From assembly GCA_964484795.1 (NCBI GenBank), contig CAZAFN010000003.1:16876-80875 (forward strand): a stretch of DNA of 64,000 bases, written 5' to 3'. This DNA is from CAZAFN01 sp964484795 (GTDB lineage Bacteria; Pseudomonadota; Alphaproteobacteria; Methylaequorales; Methylaequoraceae). Made by a program: the position numbers and the translations under genes. Positions 18,899 through 27,421 of this stretch are shown here, one piece after another (position 1 is the stretch's first letter; the number at the start of each line of letters is the position of its first letter). The notes under the pieces are model-generated. The model had not been told where the DNA came from and ran no database searches. It worked only from the letters and a program-made list of their open reading frames with translations.

Positions 18899-19996
18899 AT
18901 GAAAATTGTAATAATAACGACGGAGCCATCAGGTGATTTCTTGGGACATCATATTATTAAGTCTCTAAAAAAAAGATCGAAAAAACACAAGATATCTGGG
19001 GTTGGAGGAGAGTTGATGGAATCTATCGGGTTTAAATCATGGGTTCCAATTAAGAAATTCAATACAATTGGTTTATTTGAAGTATTAATAAGAATTTTAA
19101 AATATTTAGAAATATTTAGATTTGTTGAAAAAAAAATTAGAAAATTTAATCCTGATTTAATTATTACAATTGATTCACCTAGTTTTAGTTATAGATTAGC
19201 TAAACGATTGCAAGATTTGAGAAGATTAAGGAAAATTAAATTTGTACATTATGTGGCTCCAACTGTATGGGCTTGGAAATCCTATAGAGCTAAAATTTTT
19301 GCAAAATTTTATGATTTTATGTTTACAATATTTTGTTTTGAATCTAAATATTTTTTAAAATACGGGCTAAAAACAAAATATATTGGGCATCAAATTTTTT
19401 TTGAAAAAACTAAGAAGAATAAGAAAAAAAAGCAAATCTGTTTTTTACCTGGTTCTAGATCTGTGGAGATTAAAAACAATCTTAATTCAATGAGAAACAT
19501 AATTATTAATTCAAGAAAAGAATTTCACGATTTCAAATTTTACATTCTTACATTTGATAACCATATAAAACTAATTGAAAAAATGTTAAATGGCTTAAAT
19601 GTAGAAATTATTTCAGATTATAATAAAAAGCAAACAGTTATGGCTGAATCATATTTAGCTATCGCTGCTTCAGGGAGTGTTACACTTGAATTATCAAAAT
19701 ATCATACTCCAATGATTGTTGTATATAATACGTATTTTTTAACCAGAATAATTCTTAAAATGCTTGTAAGAGTTAAATATGCATCAATAATTAATATTAC
19801 TTTTAATAAAGAAGTAGTGCCTGAATATATTTTTGAAAAATTTAAATGTGAAAATGTCTTAAAGAAAATGAGAATTTTAATTAAGGATAAAAGCGAAAGA
19901 CAAAAACAAATTATGTTTTTGAAAAAGTTTTCTATGAAAATGACTCTAAAAGGAAAAAATCCTGCTGATTTACTGATAGATGAAGTGATAAATTAA
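18899..19996 (+). CDS. lpxB: Lipid-A-disaccharide synthase LpxB
   Basis: Glycosyltransferase family 19; joins lipid X and UDP-diacylglucosamine at the inner membrane. TTEPSGDFLGHHI at the N-terminus, VGGELMESIGFKSW, ITIDSPSFSYRLAKRL, HYVAPTVWAWKSYRAK and CFLPGSRSVEIK are family motifs, and AASGSVTLELSKYHTPMIV is the nucleotide-binding part. 365 residues. It ends the plus-strand block and overlaps the convergent gltA by four bases. Confidence 0.94.
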   Translation: MKIVIITTEPSGDFLGHHIIKSLKKRSKKHKISGVGGELMESIGFKSWVPIKKFNTIGLFEVLIRILKYLEIFRFVEKKIRKFNPDLIITIDSPSFSYRLAKRLQDLRRLRKIKFVHYVAPTVWAWKSYRAKIFAKFYDFMFTIFCFESKYFLKYGLKTKYIGHQIFFEKTKKNKKKKQICFLPGSRSVEIKNNLNSMRNIIINSRKEFHDFKFYILTFDNHIKLIEKMLNGLNVEIISDYNKKQTVMAESYLAIAASGSVTLELSKYHTPMIVVYNTYFLTRIILKMLVRVKYASIINITFNKEVVPEYIFEKFKCENVLKKMRILIKDKSERQKQIMFLKKFSMKMTLKGKNPADLLIDEVIN

Positions 19997-21327
19997 TTTA
20001 TTCCACCAGGAAATATTTTCCTCTTATTAGTCCTTTTATCTATTTCAATGAATTTCATATTTTTTTTACCGGTATATAGCTGTCGTGGTCTGCTGATTTT
20101 TTTAGATACGTTTTCTGTCATTTCTTTCCATTGAGAGATCCATCCGACAGTTCTAGCAACTGCAAATATGACGGTAAACATTGACTCTGGAAGACCAAGA
20201 GCTTTTAAAATTATACCAGAGTAAAAATCAACATTTGGGTAAAGCTTTTTCTTTATGAAATAACTGTCATTTAAAGCAATTTCTTCAAGCTTATTAGCTA
20301 GTTTAAATAAAGGAACATTAAAATTTTCTTCTTCATTAAGCAAATCATGGCAATATTTTCTTAGAACGTTTGCTCTTGGATCATAGTTTTTGTAAACCCG
20401 ATGACCAAAACCCATAAGTCTAAATGGATCATTTGTATCTTTAGCTTTTTTAATATATTTTCCGATATTTTTTTCATTACCAATTTCAAAAAGCATTCTT
20501 ATTACAGATTCATTCGCTCCACCATGAGCAGGCCCCCAGAGAGATGAAACGCCAGCAGCAACACAAGCAAATGGGTTTGCTCCAGAGGATCCAGCTATTT
20601 TAACAGTTGAAGTTGAAGCATTTTGTTCATGATCTGCATGTAAAATCAATAATTTATCTAATGCATCAATTCTAGTTTGTGATGGTTTATATTCACCACA
20701 AGGAGTAGAAAACAACATATGTAGGAAATTTTCACTATAAGAAAGTTCATTTTTTGGATATATAAAAGGTTGTCCAAGAGAATATTTGTATGCCATTGCT
20801 GCCATTGTTGGTATTTTTGCAAGCAATCTGCTTACAGCGACTCCTTTTCCTTCAATAGACGAAAAGTCATAAATTTTTTCAGGATAAAATGATGACAATG
20901 CACCAACCATTCCAACTAAAATTGCCATTGGATGTGAATCTCTTCTAAAACCACTATAAAATCTTAATATTTGTTCATGAAGCATTGTGTGATGGTTGAG
21001 AATATTAATAAATTTTGATTTATTTTTTAAGTCAGGTAGTTCTCCATTTAATAATAAATAACAAACTTCTGGATAATCAGATTTTTCAGCAAGATCTTCA
21101 ATATTAAATCCTCTATGCAATAGAATGCCTTTGTCACCATCAATAAAAGTAATTTCTGATGAACAACTTGCAGTTGATGTAAAACCAGGGTCATACAAAA
21201 ACATTCCTGTTTTAGAGTAAAAACTTGATAAATCTGCTACAGCTGATCCGCAAGAGCCATTTTTAATATTAAATTCAAAATTTTTTCCTGTACGATTATC
21301 AGTTATTGTAATTGAATTTTTTTTCAT
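19993..21327 (-). CDS. gltA: Citrate synthase
   Basis: Condenses acetyl-CoA and oxaloacetate at the entry of the TCA cycle. Large (type II, about 430-residue) form: a small N-terminal domain with ITFIDGDKGILLHRGFNIEDLA, then the catalytic histidines in ILHADHEQNAST and LWGPAHGGANESV, and MGFGHRVYKNYDPRA with substrate-binding residues. VDFYSGII carries the catalytic aspartate. 444 residues. Last gene of lexA-gltX-gltA, 10 bases after gltX. Confidence 0.97.
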   Translation of the reverse strand: MKKNSITITDNRTGKNFEFNIKNGSCGSAVADLSSFYSKTGMFLYDPGFTSTASCSSEITFIDGDKGILLHRGFNIEDLAEKSDYPEVCYLLLNGELPDLKNKSKFINILNHHTMLHEQILRFYSGFRRDSHPMAILVGMVGALSSFYPEKIYDFSSIEGKGVAVSRLLAKIPTMAAMAYKYSLGQPFIYPKNELSYSENFLHMLFSTPCGEYKPSQTRIDALDKLLILHADHEQNASTSTVKIAGSSGANPFACVAAGVSSLWGPAHGGANESVIRMLFEIGNEKNIGKYIKKAKDTNDPFRLMGFGHRVYKNYDPRANVLRKYCHDLLNEEENFNVPLFKLANKLEEIALNDSYFIKKKLYPNVDFYSGIILKALGLPESMFTVIFAVARTVGWISQWKEMTENVSKKISRPRQLYTGKKNMKFIEIDKRTNKRKIFPGGIN

Positions 21328-21337
21328 TCTATAAGTT

Positions 21338-22696
21338 TTAATACCATTTGTTAATTCTATTTATTACTTCATTCTTTCCCAAAACCCCCATTATTTTAGA
21401 TATTGATGGACCATCAATTTTTCCAATAATAGTTAATCTAATGGGTTGAGCAATTTCTTTAAACCCTATGTTTAACTTTTTAACAATTCCACTTAATTTG
21501 TTTTCTATGGAATCGGAATTCCAGTTTAATATATCAGAAAATTCTTTTACTATGGTTTTTTTATATTTTTTTGAGACCTTCAAAATCTTTTTCTCTTCAT
21601 CATTAAAATTTTTAGGAACAACATTTAATGAATTTATATTTTCAACAATTTCATTAAGTGTGTTGGCTCTGCTTTTATAAACTTCAATCAAGTCAAGTAT
21701 TTTAACATCATCAAAGAAAAAACCTTGATTATATTTTTCTATATGCAATTTTTTTAATATTTGAGAAAGTACAAGATTATCTAATTTTTTAATGTAATGG
21801 TTATTTAAAAAAATCAGTTTTTTTTCATCAGTTTTTGATGGAGATTTGCCAATTTTTTCAAGAGTAAAAAGTTTGATTGCTTCTGTAATTGTAAAATATT
21901 CCTTATTTTCATATGACCACCCCATTCTTAAAAGATAGTTTATTATACTTTCTGGTAAGAATCCTTTTTCTTTATAATCAATTATGGATAGAGAATTATC
22001 TCTTTTAGATAGTTTTTCATTTTTTTGATTGTGAATTAGGGGAATGTGTGATGTTGATGGGTTATAATTTAAAAATTCATATAATATTTTTTGTCTAAAC
22101 GAGTTGGTCAGATGATCATCTCCTCTAATTATATCAGTTACTTTCATTCTGTAGTCATCTATCGTTGAGGACAATAAAAATGTAGGAGATCCATCACTTC
22201 TTATGATTATATAATCATCAATTTCAGAACTTTTAACTGTAACCTTACCTTGAACCTTATCATTTATTGTGATAGAGCCTAAAAGAGGAGATTTAATCCT
22301 AATGCAGAATTTTTTTTTATTTGGTTTTTTTTTTTTGGGATCTCTCCACTCGCTGACAAATTTTTTGAATTTAAATTTTTTAATATAATTTTCATCGTGA
22401 AAACATTTATATGCAAGTCCCTTGGCAATTAATGAATTCGCAAATTCTATATGATCACTAATATTTTTACTTTGAAAGACGATGTCATAATCTGTCTTAA
22501 TTCCAAGCCAATCTAAGCCATTAATAATTGAGTCAATTGATTTTAATGTATTTCTATTCTTATCTGTATCTTCGACTCGGATTTTAAAAAAACCATTTTT
22601 AGATTTTGCATACAAATAATTAAATAGTGCCGTGCGTGCACCTCCAATATGAAGAGGTCCTGTTGGAGAAGGAGCAAATCTTGTGACAGTTGACAT
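21338..22696 (-). CDS. gltX: Glutamate-tRNA ligase
   Basis: Class I aminoacyl-tRNA synthetase. RFAPSPTGPLHIGGARTALF contains the HIGH-type signature and KLSKRDNSLS the KMSKS loop. 452 residues, with an anticodon-binding helical C-terminus. Only one gltX is seen here, so it is unknown whether the cell also has the GltX2/GatCAB arrangement usual in alphaproteobacteria. Located between lexA and gltA with 10-base gaps on both sides, so it is probably transcribed partly from the SOS-controlled lexA promoter. Confidence 0.95.
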   Translation of the reverse strand: MSTVTRFAPSPTGPLHIGGARTALFNYLYAKSKNGFFKIRVEDTDKNRNTLKSIDSIINGLDWLGIKTDYDIVFQSKNISDHIEFANSLIAKGLAYKCFHDENYIKKFKFKKFVSEWRDPKKKKPNKKKFCIRIKSPLLGSITINDKVQGKVTVKSSEIDDYIIIRSDGSPTFLLSSTIDDYRMKVTDIIRGDDHLTNSFRQKILYEFLNYNPSTSHIPLIHNQKNEKLSKRDNSLSIIDYKEKGFLPESIINYLLRMGWSYENKEYFTITEAIKLFTLEKIGKSPSKTDEKKLIFLNNHYIKKLDNLVLSQILKKLHIEKYNQGFFFDDVKILDLIEVYKSRANTLNEIVENINSLNVVPKNFNDEEKKILKVSKKYKKTIVKEFSDILNWNSDSIENKLSGIVKKLNIGFKEIAQPIRLTIIGKIDGPSISKIMGVLGKNEVINRINKWY

Positions 22697-22706
22697 AAAT
22701 GAAGAT

Positions 22707-23318
22707 TTAAAATTTTCTGATTAAACCAACAAGTTTGCCCTGTATTATAACTCTATCTTTACCAAAAATTCTGGTTTTATGATTTTTATTTGCTGGTTCT
22801 AAGGCTATGGAATTTTTGTATGATCTAAATTTTTTTAATGTTACTTCATTTTGATCAATTAATGCTACAACGATATCACCTGTATTTGCATAATTTATTT
22901 TCTTAATTACAACAATGTCACCGTCAAATATTCCTTCATTAATCATTGAATCACCGGTTACTTCAAGAGTAAAATGTTCATCTTTATTATTTATTAAATA
23001 ATTGGGAACAGAAATTTGCTCAAAACTTCCCGTAATTGCTTCAATTGGATTTCCTGCAGCTATCTTACCTAAAAATGGAATTGTTTTTTCGTTACTGTTT
23101 TGGAAATCAATAATATTTTTGAATTTCAGTGCTCTAGCTTTATGGGGCATTCTTTCAATTAATCCCTTTTCTTCGAGGCTAGAAAGGAGTTTGTGAATAC
23201 CTGATTTTGATTTAATATCTAAATTCTTTTTCATTTCATCAAATGTTGGAAAAATTTTATTTCTGCTGTAATAATGATTTAAAAAGTCTAGGAGTTTTTT
23301 TTGCTTTATTGTTAACAT
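22707..23318 (-). CDS. lexA: SOS regulator LexA
   Basis: Represses DNA-damage genes and is inactivated by RecA-stimulated self-cleavage. The winged helix spans residues 1-65. The scissile bond is Ala88-Gly89 in FLGKIAAGNP. The serine-lysine dyad is Ser124 (VTGDSMIN) and Lys161 (EVTLKKF), 37 apart as in the family. 203 residues. The gene has its own promoter with an SOS box at 23326-23340, indicating autoregulation. Confidence 0.96.
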   Translation of the reverse strand: MLTIKQKKLLDFLNHYYSRNKIFPTFDEMKKNLDIKSKSGIHKLLSSLEEKGLIERMPHKARALKFKNIIDFQNSNEKTIPFLGKIAAGNPIEAITGSFEQISVPNYLINNKDEHFTLEVTGDSMINEGIFDGDIVVIKKINYANTGDIVVALIDQNEVTLKKFRSYKNSIALEPANKNHKTRIFGKDRVIIQGKLVGLIRKF

Positions 23319-23325
23319 TATAAAT

Positions 23326-23340
23326 GTTCTACATAAGTTC
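23326..23340 (-). promoter_or_regulatory. SOS box (LexA operator) of lexA
   Basis: Plus-strand reading is GTTC TACATAA GTTC, exactly the alphaproteobacterial LexA operator, a direct repeat GTTC-N7-GTTC (GAAC-N7-GAAC on the lexA strand). It lies 8 bases before the start codon across the -10 region, where bound repressor would block RNA polymerase. The same motif occurs before umuD. Confidence 0.85.
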
Positions 23341-23354
23341 TTTTAATTAGTCAA
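23326..23354 (-). promoter_or_regulatory. lexA promoter
   Basis: On the minus strand, TTGACT (plus 23349-23354) and TAGAAC (plus 23326-23331) are 17 bases apart. The predicted start of transcription falls on or next to the lexA ATG at 23318, so the messenger would be leaderless. The -10 element overlaps one half of the SOS box. Confidence 0.6.
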
Positions 23355-23356
23355 GG

Positions 23357-24565
23357 CTAAATTTCATTATTTAATATGTTTTGATACAGAATCACATCTA
23401 AGGATTGTCCGGATTTAGAAGATCTTGAGTATGGCTTTCTCATTAATATGCCGTCAGATTCATTTAAAATTTTTTGCAATGAACTATCTTGATTATCAAA
23501 TACTTGAAAATGTTTGCGTGATTTATTATCCAATTTAATTCTTAAAAAAGATGTTAATTTATTATTGTTATTAATATCATTCTTAGTAATTAACTTCTCT
23601 TGAGATAATTTTATGTATTCAAAACCATAAAATGAGTTGATATAAATCGGAAAGAAAAGCAACATAGTTATAAAGCATGACACAGGATTCCCAGGTAAGC
23701 CCAAAAAGAATTTTGTTTTATTAAACTTTCCAAATGTAGTTGGCTTTCCAGGTTTGATAGCTACTCTATCAAATAGAATTTTAAGCCCTTTTTTTCCAAG
23801 TGCTTTCTTTACTATGTCATATTTTCCCCTTGAAATTCCACCTGATGTTATAAGAATGTCAAAATCATTTGTTTTATTAAACGATTTGATTAATTCATTT
23901 TCATTGTCTGTTGTCGTTGAAATATTTAATATTTCACCACCTAGCTTAGTTGCTAAAAATTTTAGCAAAATTTCGTTAGATGATTCAATTAATCCTTTTT
24001 TATTTGTTTTACTTTTTAATTCGTCTCCAGTTAAGATTATATTGATTCTAGGTTTTCTCTTTACTAGAATTTTTTTTATTTTCATTGTTTTGGCTAATGA
24101 TATTGATCTAAAGGTTAAAATATCTTGTTTATGAAGACAAACTTGTTTTTTCTTAAAATCCAACCCTTTTTTTCTAATAAAGTTTTCTTTTGGAATCTTA
24201 TTAATAAATATTTCTTTGCCAGAAGTTTGTATTTGAAAGTTTTCTTTTGGGACTACTATTTTATTTTTGCCTGGAATTGGTGCCCCAGTATAGATTAATT
24301 TAGCTTGTCCTGATTTAAAGTCTTTGGAAAAAAAATTTCCTGCCTTTGACTCTCCAACAATTTTAAATTTTTTTTTCTTTTCATCTTTTTTTAAAATAAC
24401 TGCTCCATCCATTGATGATAAATCCATTCTAGGTGAATCAAATTTAGATTTGTAGTCAGTCGCAAGAACTCTAAGAGAAGATTTTTGTATATTTACATAT
24501 TCATTTTTTCTAGATATGGAAACACTGTTTTTAATTATTTTGCAAGCATCACAAAATTTTTTCAT
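23357..24565 (-). CDS. moeA: Molybdopterin molybdenumtransferase MoeA
   Basis: Inserts molybdenum into adenylated molybdopterin in the last step of Moco synthesis. It shows SSMDGAV (normally SAMDGYA), ILTGDELK, ITSGGISRGKYD, VAIKPGKPTTFG and FLGLPGNPVSC, then the C-terminal domain. ATG 24565 gives 402 residues and has AGGA 12 bases upstream; the frame stays open to 24592 inside moaC. It overlaps moaC by 17 bases and closes the ppiD-trp-moa unit. Confidence 0.92.
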   Translation of the reverse strand: MKKFCDACKIIKNSVSISRKNEYVNIQKSSLRVLATDYKSKFDSPRMDLSSMDGAVILKKDEKKKKFKIVGESKAGNFFSKDFKSGQAKLIYTGAPIPGKNKIVVPKENFQIQTSGKEIFINKIPKENFIRKKGLDFKKKQVCLHKQDILTFRSISLAKTMKIKKILVKRKPRINIILTGDELKSKTNKKGLIESSNEILLKFLATKLGGEILNISTTTDNENELIKSFNKTNDFDILITSGGISRGKYDIVKKALGKKGLKILFDRVAIKPGKPTTFGKFNKTKFFLGLPGNPVSCFITMLLFFPIYINSFYGFEYIKLSQEKLITKNDINNNNKLTSFLRIKLDNKSRKHFQVFDNQDSSLQKILNESDGILMRKPYSRSSKSGQSLDVILYQNILNNEI

Positions 24566-25031
24566 TTTTAAAAATTCCTGATCTACCACCACTTTTATAA
24601 AGTAATTTTAAATCTTGTATACATATTGATTTGTCAATTGCCTTGCACATGTCATAGATTGTTAGTGCGGCAATGGAGCAAGCTGTTAATGCTTCCATTT
24701 CCACTCCGGTGTTTGAATTAGTTTTAACAGTTGAGTGAATTTCTATCGTATGTTTTTTTAGATTTTTTTTGTAGTTAATTTCTATGGAAGAAAGATTAAT
24801 ATTATGGCAAAGTGGTATCAGTTCATCGGTTTTTTTTGCAGCCAAGATTCCAGAGCACTTAGCCAGGTTAAATATTTCACCTTTGGGTGAGCCTTCTTTC
24901 ATCAATTGATTAAAAGAAGATTTTTGGAATTTAACTGAGCAAAAAGCACTAGCTATTCTCTTGGCATCCTTTTTTTTTGAGATGTCGACCATTTTAATTT
25001 CTTTATTTTTATTTATATGACTTATTTTCAT
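24549..25031 (-). CDS. moaC: Cyclic pyranopterin monophosphate synthase MoaC
   Basis: Second enzyme of molybdenum cofactor synthesis, with MoaA. The 160 residues include MVDISKKKDAKRIA, LIPLCHNINLSSI and VEMEALTACSIAALTIYDMCKAIDK, which hold the active-site histidine and lysines. The C-terminal LLYKSGGRSG is the usual end. Overlaps trpC by four bases. The trpC-moaC-moeA order is typical of alphaproteobacteria. Confidence 0.95.
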   Translation of the reverse strand: MKISHINKNKEIKMVDISKKKDAKRIASAFCSVKFQKSSFNQLMKEGSPKGEIFNLAKCSGILAAKKTDELIPLCHNINLSSIEINYKKNLKKHTIEIHSTVKTNSNTGVEMEALTACSIAALTIYDMCKAIDKSICIQDLKLLYKSGGRSGIFKNEKIL

Positions 25032-25801
25032 TTTTTGATTAAATCAACTGTTGTGTTATAAATATTATTTGATTTCATTAGAAACTCACCGATTAGAAAT
25101 GCATCAGCACCATAGTTTGAAAATTCTTTTAATTGGTGATTGTTGTTTAGACCACTCTCACAAATTTTTATGATATTCTTTGGTACTTTATTTGAAAGTT
25201 TTTTAAAATTGTTGATATCAATTTGAAGAGTTTGCAAGTTTCTATTGTTAATTCCAATGCAATCCACTTTTAAATTTATTGCCCTATTAAGTTCTTTGAT
25301 ATTATGAATTTCACAGATTACATCTAGACCAATTTTTTTTGCAAGTTTATAGAATTTTGACATTCTTTTGTCATCAAGTATAGCTAGAATCAATAAAATA
25401 CAGTCAGCACCATAAAAATGGCTCTCATAAATTTGCCATTCATCTAGGATAAAATCTTTTCTAAGTATTGGTAATTTAACCTCTTTTTTGACCTCTCTTA
25501 AAAAATTAATATCACCATGAAAAAATTTTTTTTCAGTTAAAATTGACAAGCATCTTGCTCCAGCTTTTTCATATTTTTTGGCTATTTCAATTGGATCAAA
25601 GTCTTTGCAAATCAAGCCTTTGCTTGGTGAGCTTTTTTTTATTTCTGCAATAAGGTTGAATGATTCTTTGCTTTTTTTTTTTAAATTTAATAAAAATTTC
25701 CTAATCTTTTTTTTTTTAAATTTTTTTTTGAAATCATTTTCTTTTTTAAGTTTTTTTATCTCATCAATTTTATATTGGCATATTTTTTCTAGTTTGTTCA
25801 T
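25028..25801 (-). CDS. trpC: Indole-3-glycerol phosphate synthase
   Basis: Fourth step of tryptophan synthesis. TIM barrel of 257 residues: AEIKKSSPSKG (catalytic lysine and substrate loop), LSILTEKKFFHG, LPILRKDFILDEWQIYES, CIGINNRNLQTL and ICESGLNNN. It is a stand-alone TrpC, not fused to TrpF. It lies one base after trpD. Confidence 0.95.
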   Translation of the reverse strand: MNKLEKICQYKIDEIKKLKKENDFKKKFKKKKIRKFLLNLKKKSKESFNLIAEIKKSSPSKGLICKDFDPIEIAKKYEKAGARCLSILTEKKFFHGDINFLREVKKEVKLPILRKDFILDEWQIYESHFYGADCILLILAILDDKRMSKFYKLAKKIGLDVICEIHNIKELNRAINLKVDCIGINNRNLQTLQIDINNFKKLSNKVPKNIIKICESGLNNNHQLKEFSNYGADAFLIGEFLMKSNNIYNTTVDLIKK

Positions 25802-25802
25802 A

Positions 25803-26840
25803 TTAGTAATTTATTAATGATAATAGTTTTTTTTGTGCTAAACCATTGTCAATGTTTTTTCTTGCAAGTTCTAATCCTTCATTTAGATTTTTAACTTTGT
25901 TAGAGACAACTAAACCTGCAGCTGTATTTAATATTACATTATCCCTTATTGCTCCTGTTTCACCTTCAAACAATCTCTTCATAATAAATGCATTTTCATC
26001 AGGAGTCCCACCTTTTAGTTCATTTTCATTTCTTATTTTTAAGCCAATTTCTGTAGGATTAAGATCTTTTTCTTTAAAAATTCTTTTGTTCTGAACCTCA
26101 ATTATTTTATTGGATGAAGTAGTTGTTAATTCATCATAACCATTTAGATTATAAACAACCCAGGCTTTTTTAATATTAAATTCTTTCAGACATTTTGCAT
26201 GTGTGCGTAGATTAGATTTACTACTTACACCAAGTAATTGATATTTTAGTTTAGATGGGTTCAGTAGTGGTCCTAGAAGATTGAAGATGGTTTTAAATGG
26301 AAGTAATGCTCTGATTTGAGATACTTTTCTTAATGATCCATGAAAATTTGGAGCAAAGAGAAAGCATATTCCATGTTTATTAAAAAATTTTTTTTGTTCT
26401 TCAATATTTAAATTAATTTTTATTCCTAGAGATTGTAGAACATCAGTGCTGCCGGATTTGGATGTAACTGATCTATTTCCATGTTTTGCCATTTTTATAT
26501 TAAATGTTGATAACAATATTGAAACGGCTGTTGAAAAATTAAAACTATTTTTATTATCACCTCCAGTTCCGCATGTATCCATTAAATCACCTTTTAAGGA
26601 AATTTTTTTTGCTTTTTTCTTTAAATGTTTTGCAAAAGCAAATATTTCTTCAAAACTTTCATTCTTTATATTTAAAAGAGTCAAGATGCTAGATAATTCA
26701 ACATCATCTATCTGCTCATTGAAAATTGTTTTCACTAAGAATTGAGAGTCTGAAGAATTCAAGTCTTCTTTTTTTAATAATTTTTTGAAGATATATTCTA
26801 AATCTATTTTTAGATTTTTTTTAGTGACCAATTTAATCAT
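25803..26840 (-). CDS. trpD: Anthranilate phosphoribosyltransferase
   Basis: Second step of tryptophan synthesis. The PRPP-binding motif DTCGTGGDNKNSFNFSTAVS is intact, with MAKHGNRSVTSKSGS and FNLLGPLLNP further on. 345 residues. Overlaps trpG by four bases. The N-terminal helical domain is lysine-rich like other proteins here. Confidence 0.95.
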   Translation of the reverse strand: MIKLVTKKNLKIDLEYIFKKLLKKEDLNSSDSQFLVKTIFNEQIDDVELSSILTLLNIKNESFEEIFAFAKHLKKKAKKISLKGDLMDTCGTGGDNKNSFNFSTAVSILLSTFNIKMAKHGNRSVTSKSGSTDVLQSLGIKINLNIEEQKKFFNKHGICFLFAPNFHGSLRKVSQIRALLPFKTIFNLLGPLLNPSKLKYQLLGVSSKSNLRTHAKCLKEFNIKKAWVVYNLNGYDELTTTSSNKIIEVQNKRIFKEKDLNPTEIGLKIRNENELKGGTPDENAFIMKRLFEGETGAIRDNVILNTAAGLVVSNKVKNLNEGLELARKNIDNGLAQKKLLSLINY

Positions 26841-27418
26841 AATTTTTTTGAATTTACAAAATTTTTAAGCAATTGATGCCCAAAATCTGTTGCTATACTT
26901 TCTGGATGAAATTGAACTCCGTATATTGGTAGTTGCTTATGTTCAAGTCCCATTATCACCCCTGATTCAGTGTTTGCAGTTATCTCAAGACATTTTGGTG
27001 TAGTTTTTTTTTCAACTATTAGTGAATGATATCTAGTTGCTGGAAATGGATTATTAATTTTTTTAAAAAGAGTGGAATTATTGTGAAAAATTTTACTAAC
27101 TTTGCCGTGTACAGGTTTTCCACTTTGAATTACTTTTCCTTCAAAAGATTCTGCAATTGCTTGATGACCAAGGCAAACTCCTAGCAAAGGTATTGATTTG
27201 GTCATTTTTGCATTTTTCTTAATTAAATCCAAACAAATACCAGAGTTTTTTGGTGAACTAGGGCCTGGGGAAATAACTAAGAAATTAGGTTTTAATTTTA
27301 AGATATAATCGACAGTTTTTTCATCATTTCTAAACACTCGAACATTTTGTCCAATTTCTTGGAAATAGTGAACAAGATTGTATGTAAAACTATCGTAATT
27401 ATCAATTAATATAAGCAT
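26837..27418 (-). CDS. trpG: Anthranilate synthase glutamine amidotransferase subunit
   Basis: Class I glutamine amidotransferase that feeds ammonia to TrpE. LLGVCLGHQAIAE contains the catalytic cysteine and GVQFHPESIATDFG the histidine-glutamate pair; ISPGPSSPKN is the oxyanion-hole region. 193 residues. It may also serve p-aminobenzoate synthesis (PabA), as is common for a single copy. Lies four bases after trpE. Confidence 0.93.
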   Translation of the reverse strand: MLILIDNYDSFTYNLVHYFQEIGQNVRVFRNDEKTVDYILKLKPNFLVISPGPSSPKNSGICLDLIKKNAKMTKSIPLLGVCLGHQAIAESFEGKVIQSGKPVHGKVSKIFHNNSTLFKKINNPFPATRYHSLIVEKKTTPKCLEITANTESGVIMGLEHKQLPIYGVQFHPESIATDFGHQLLKNFVNSKKL

Positions 27419-27421
27419 AAA

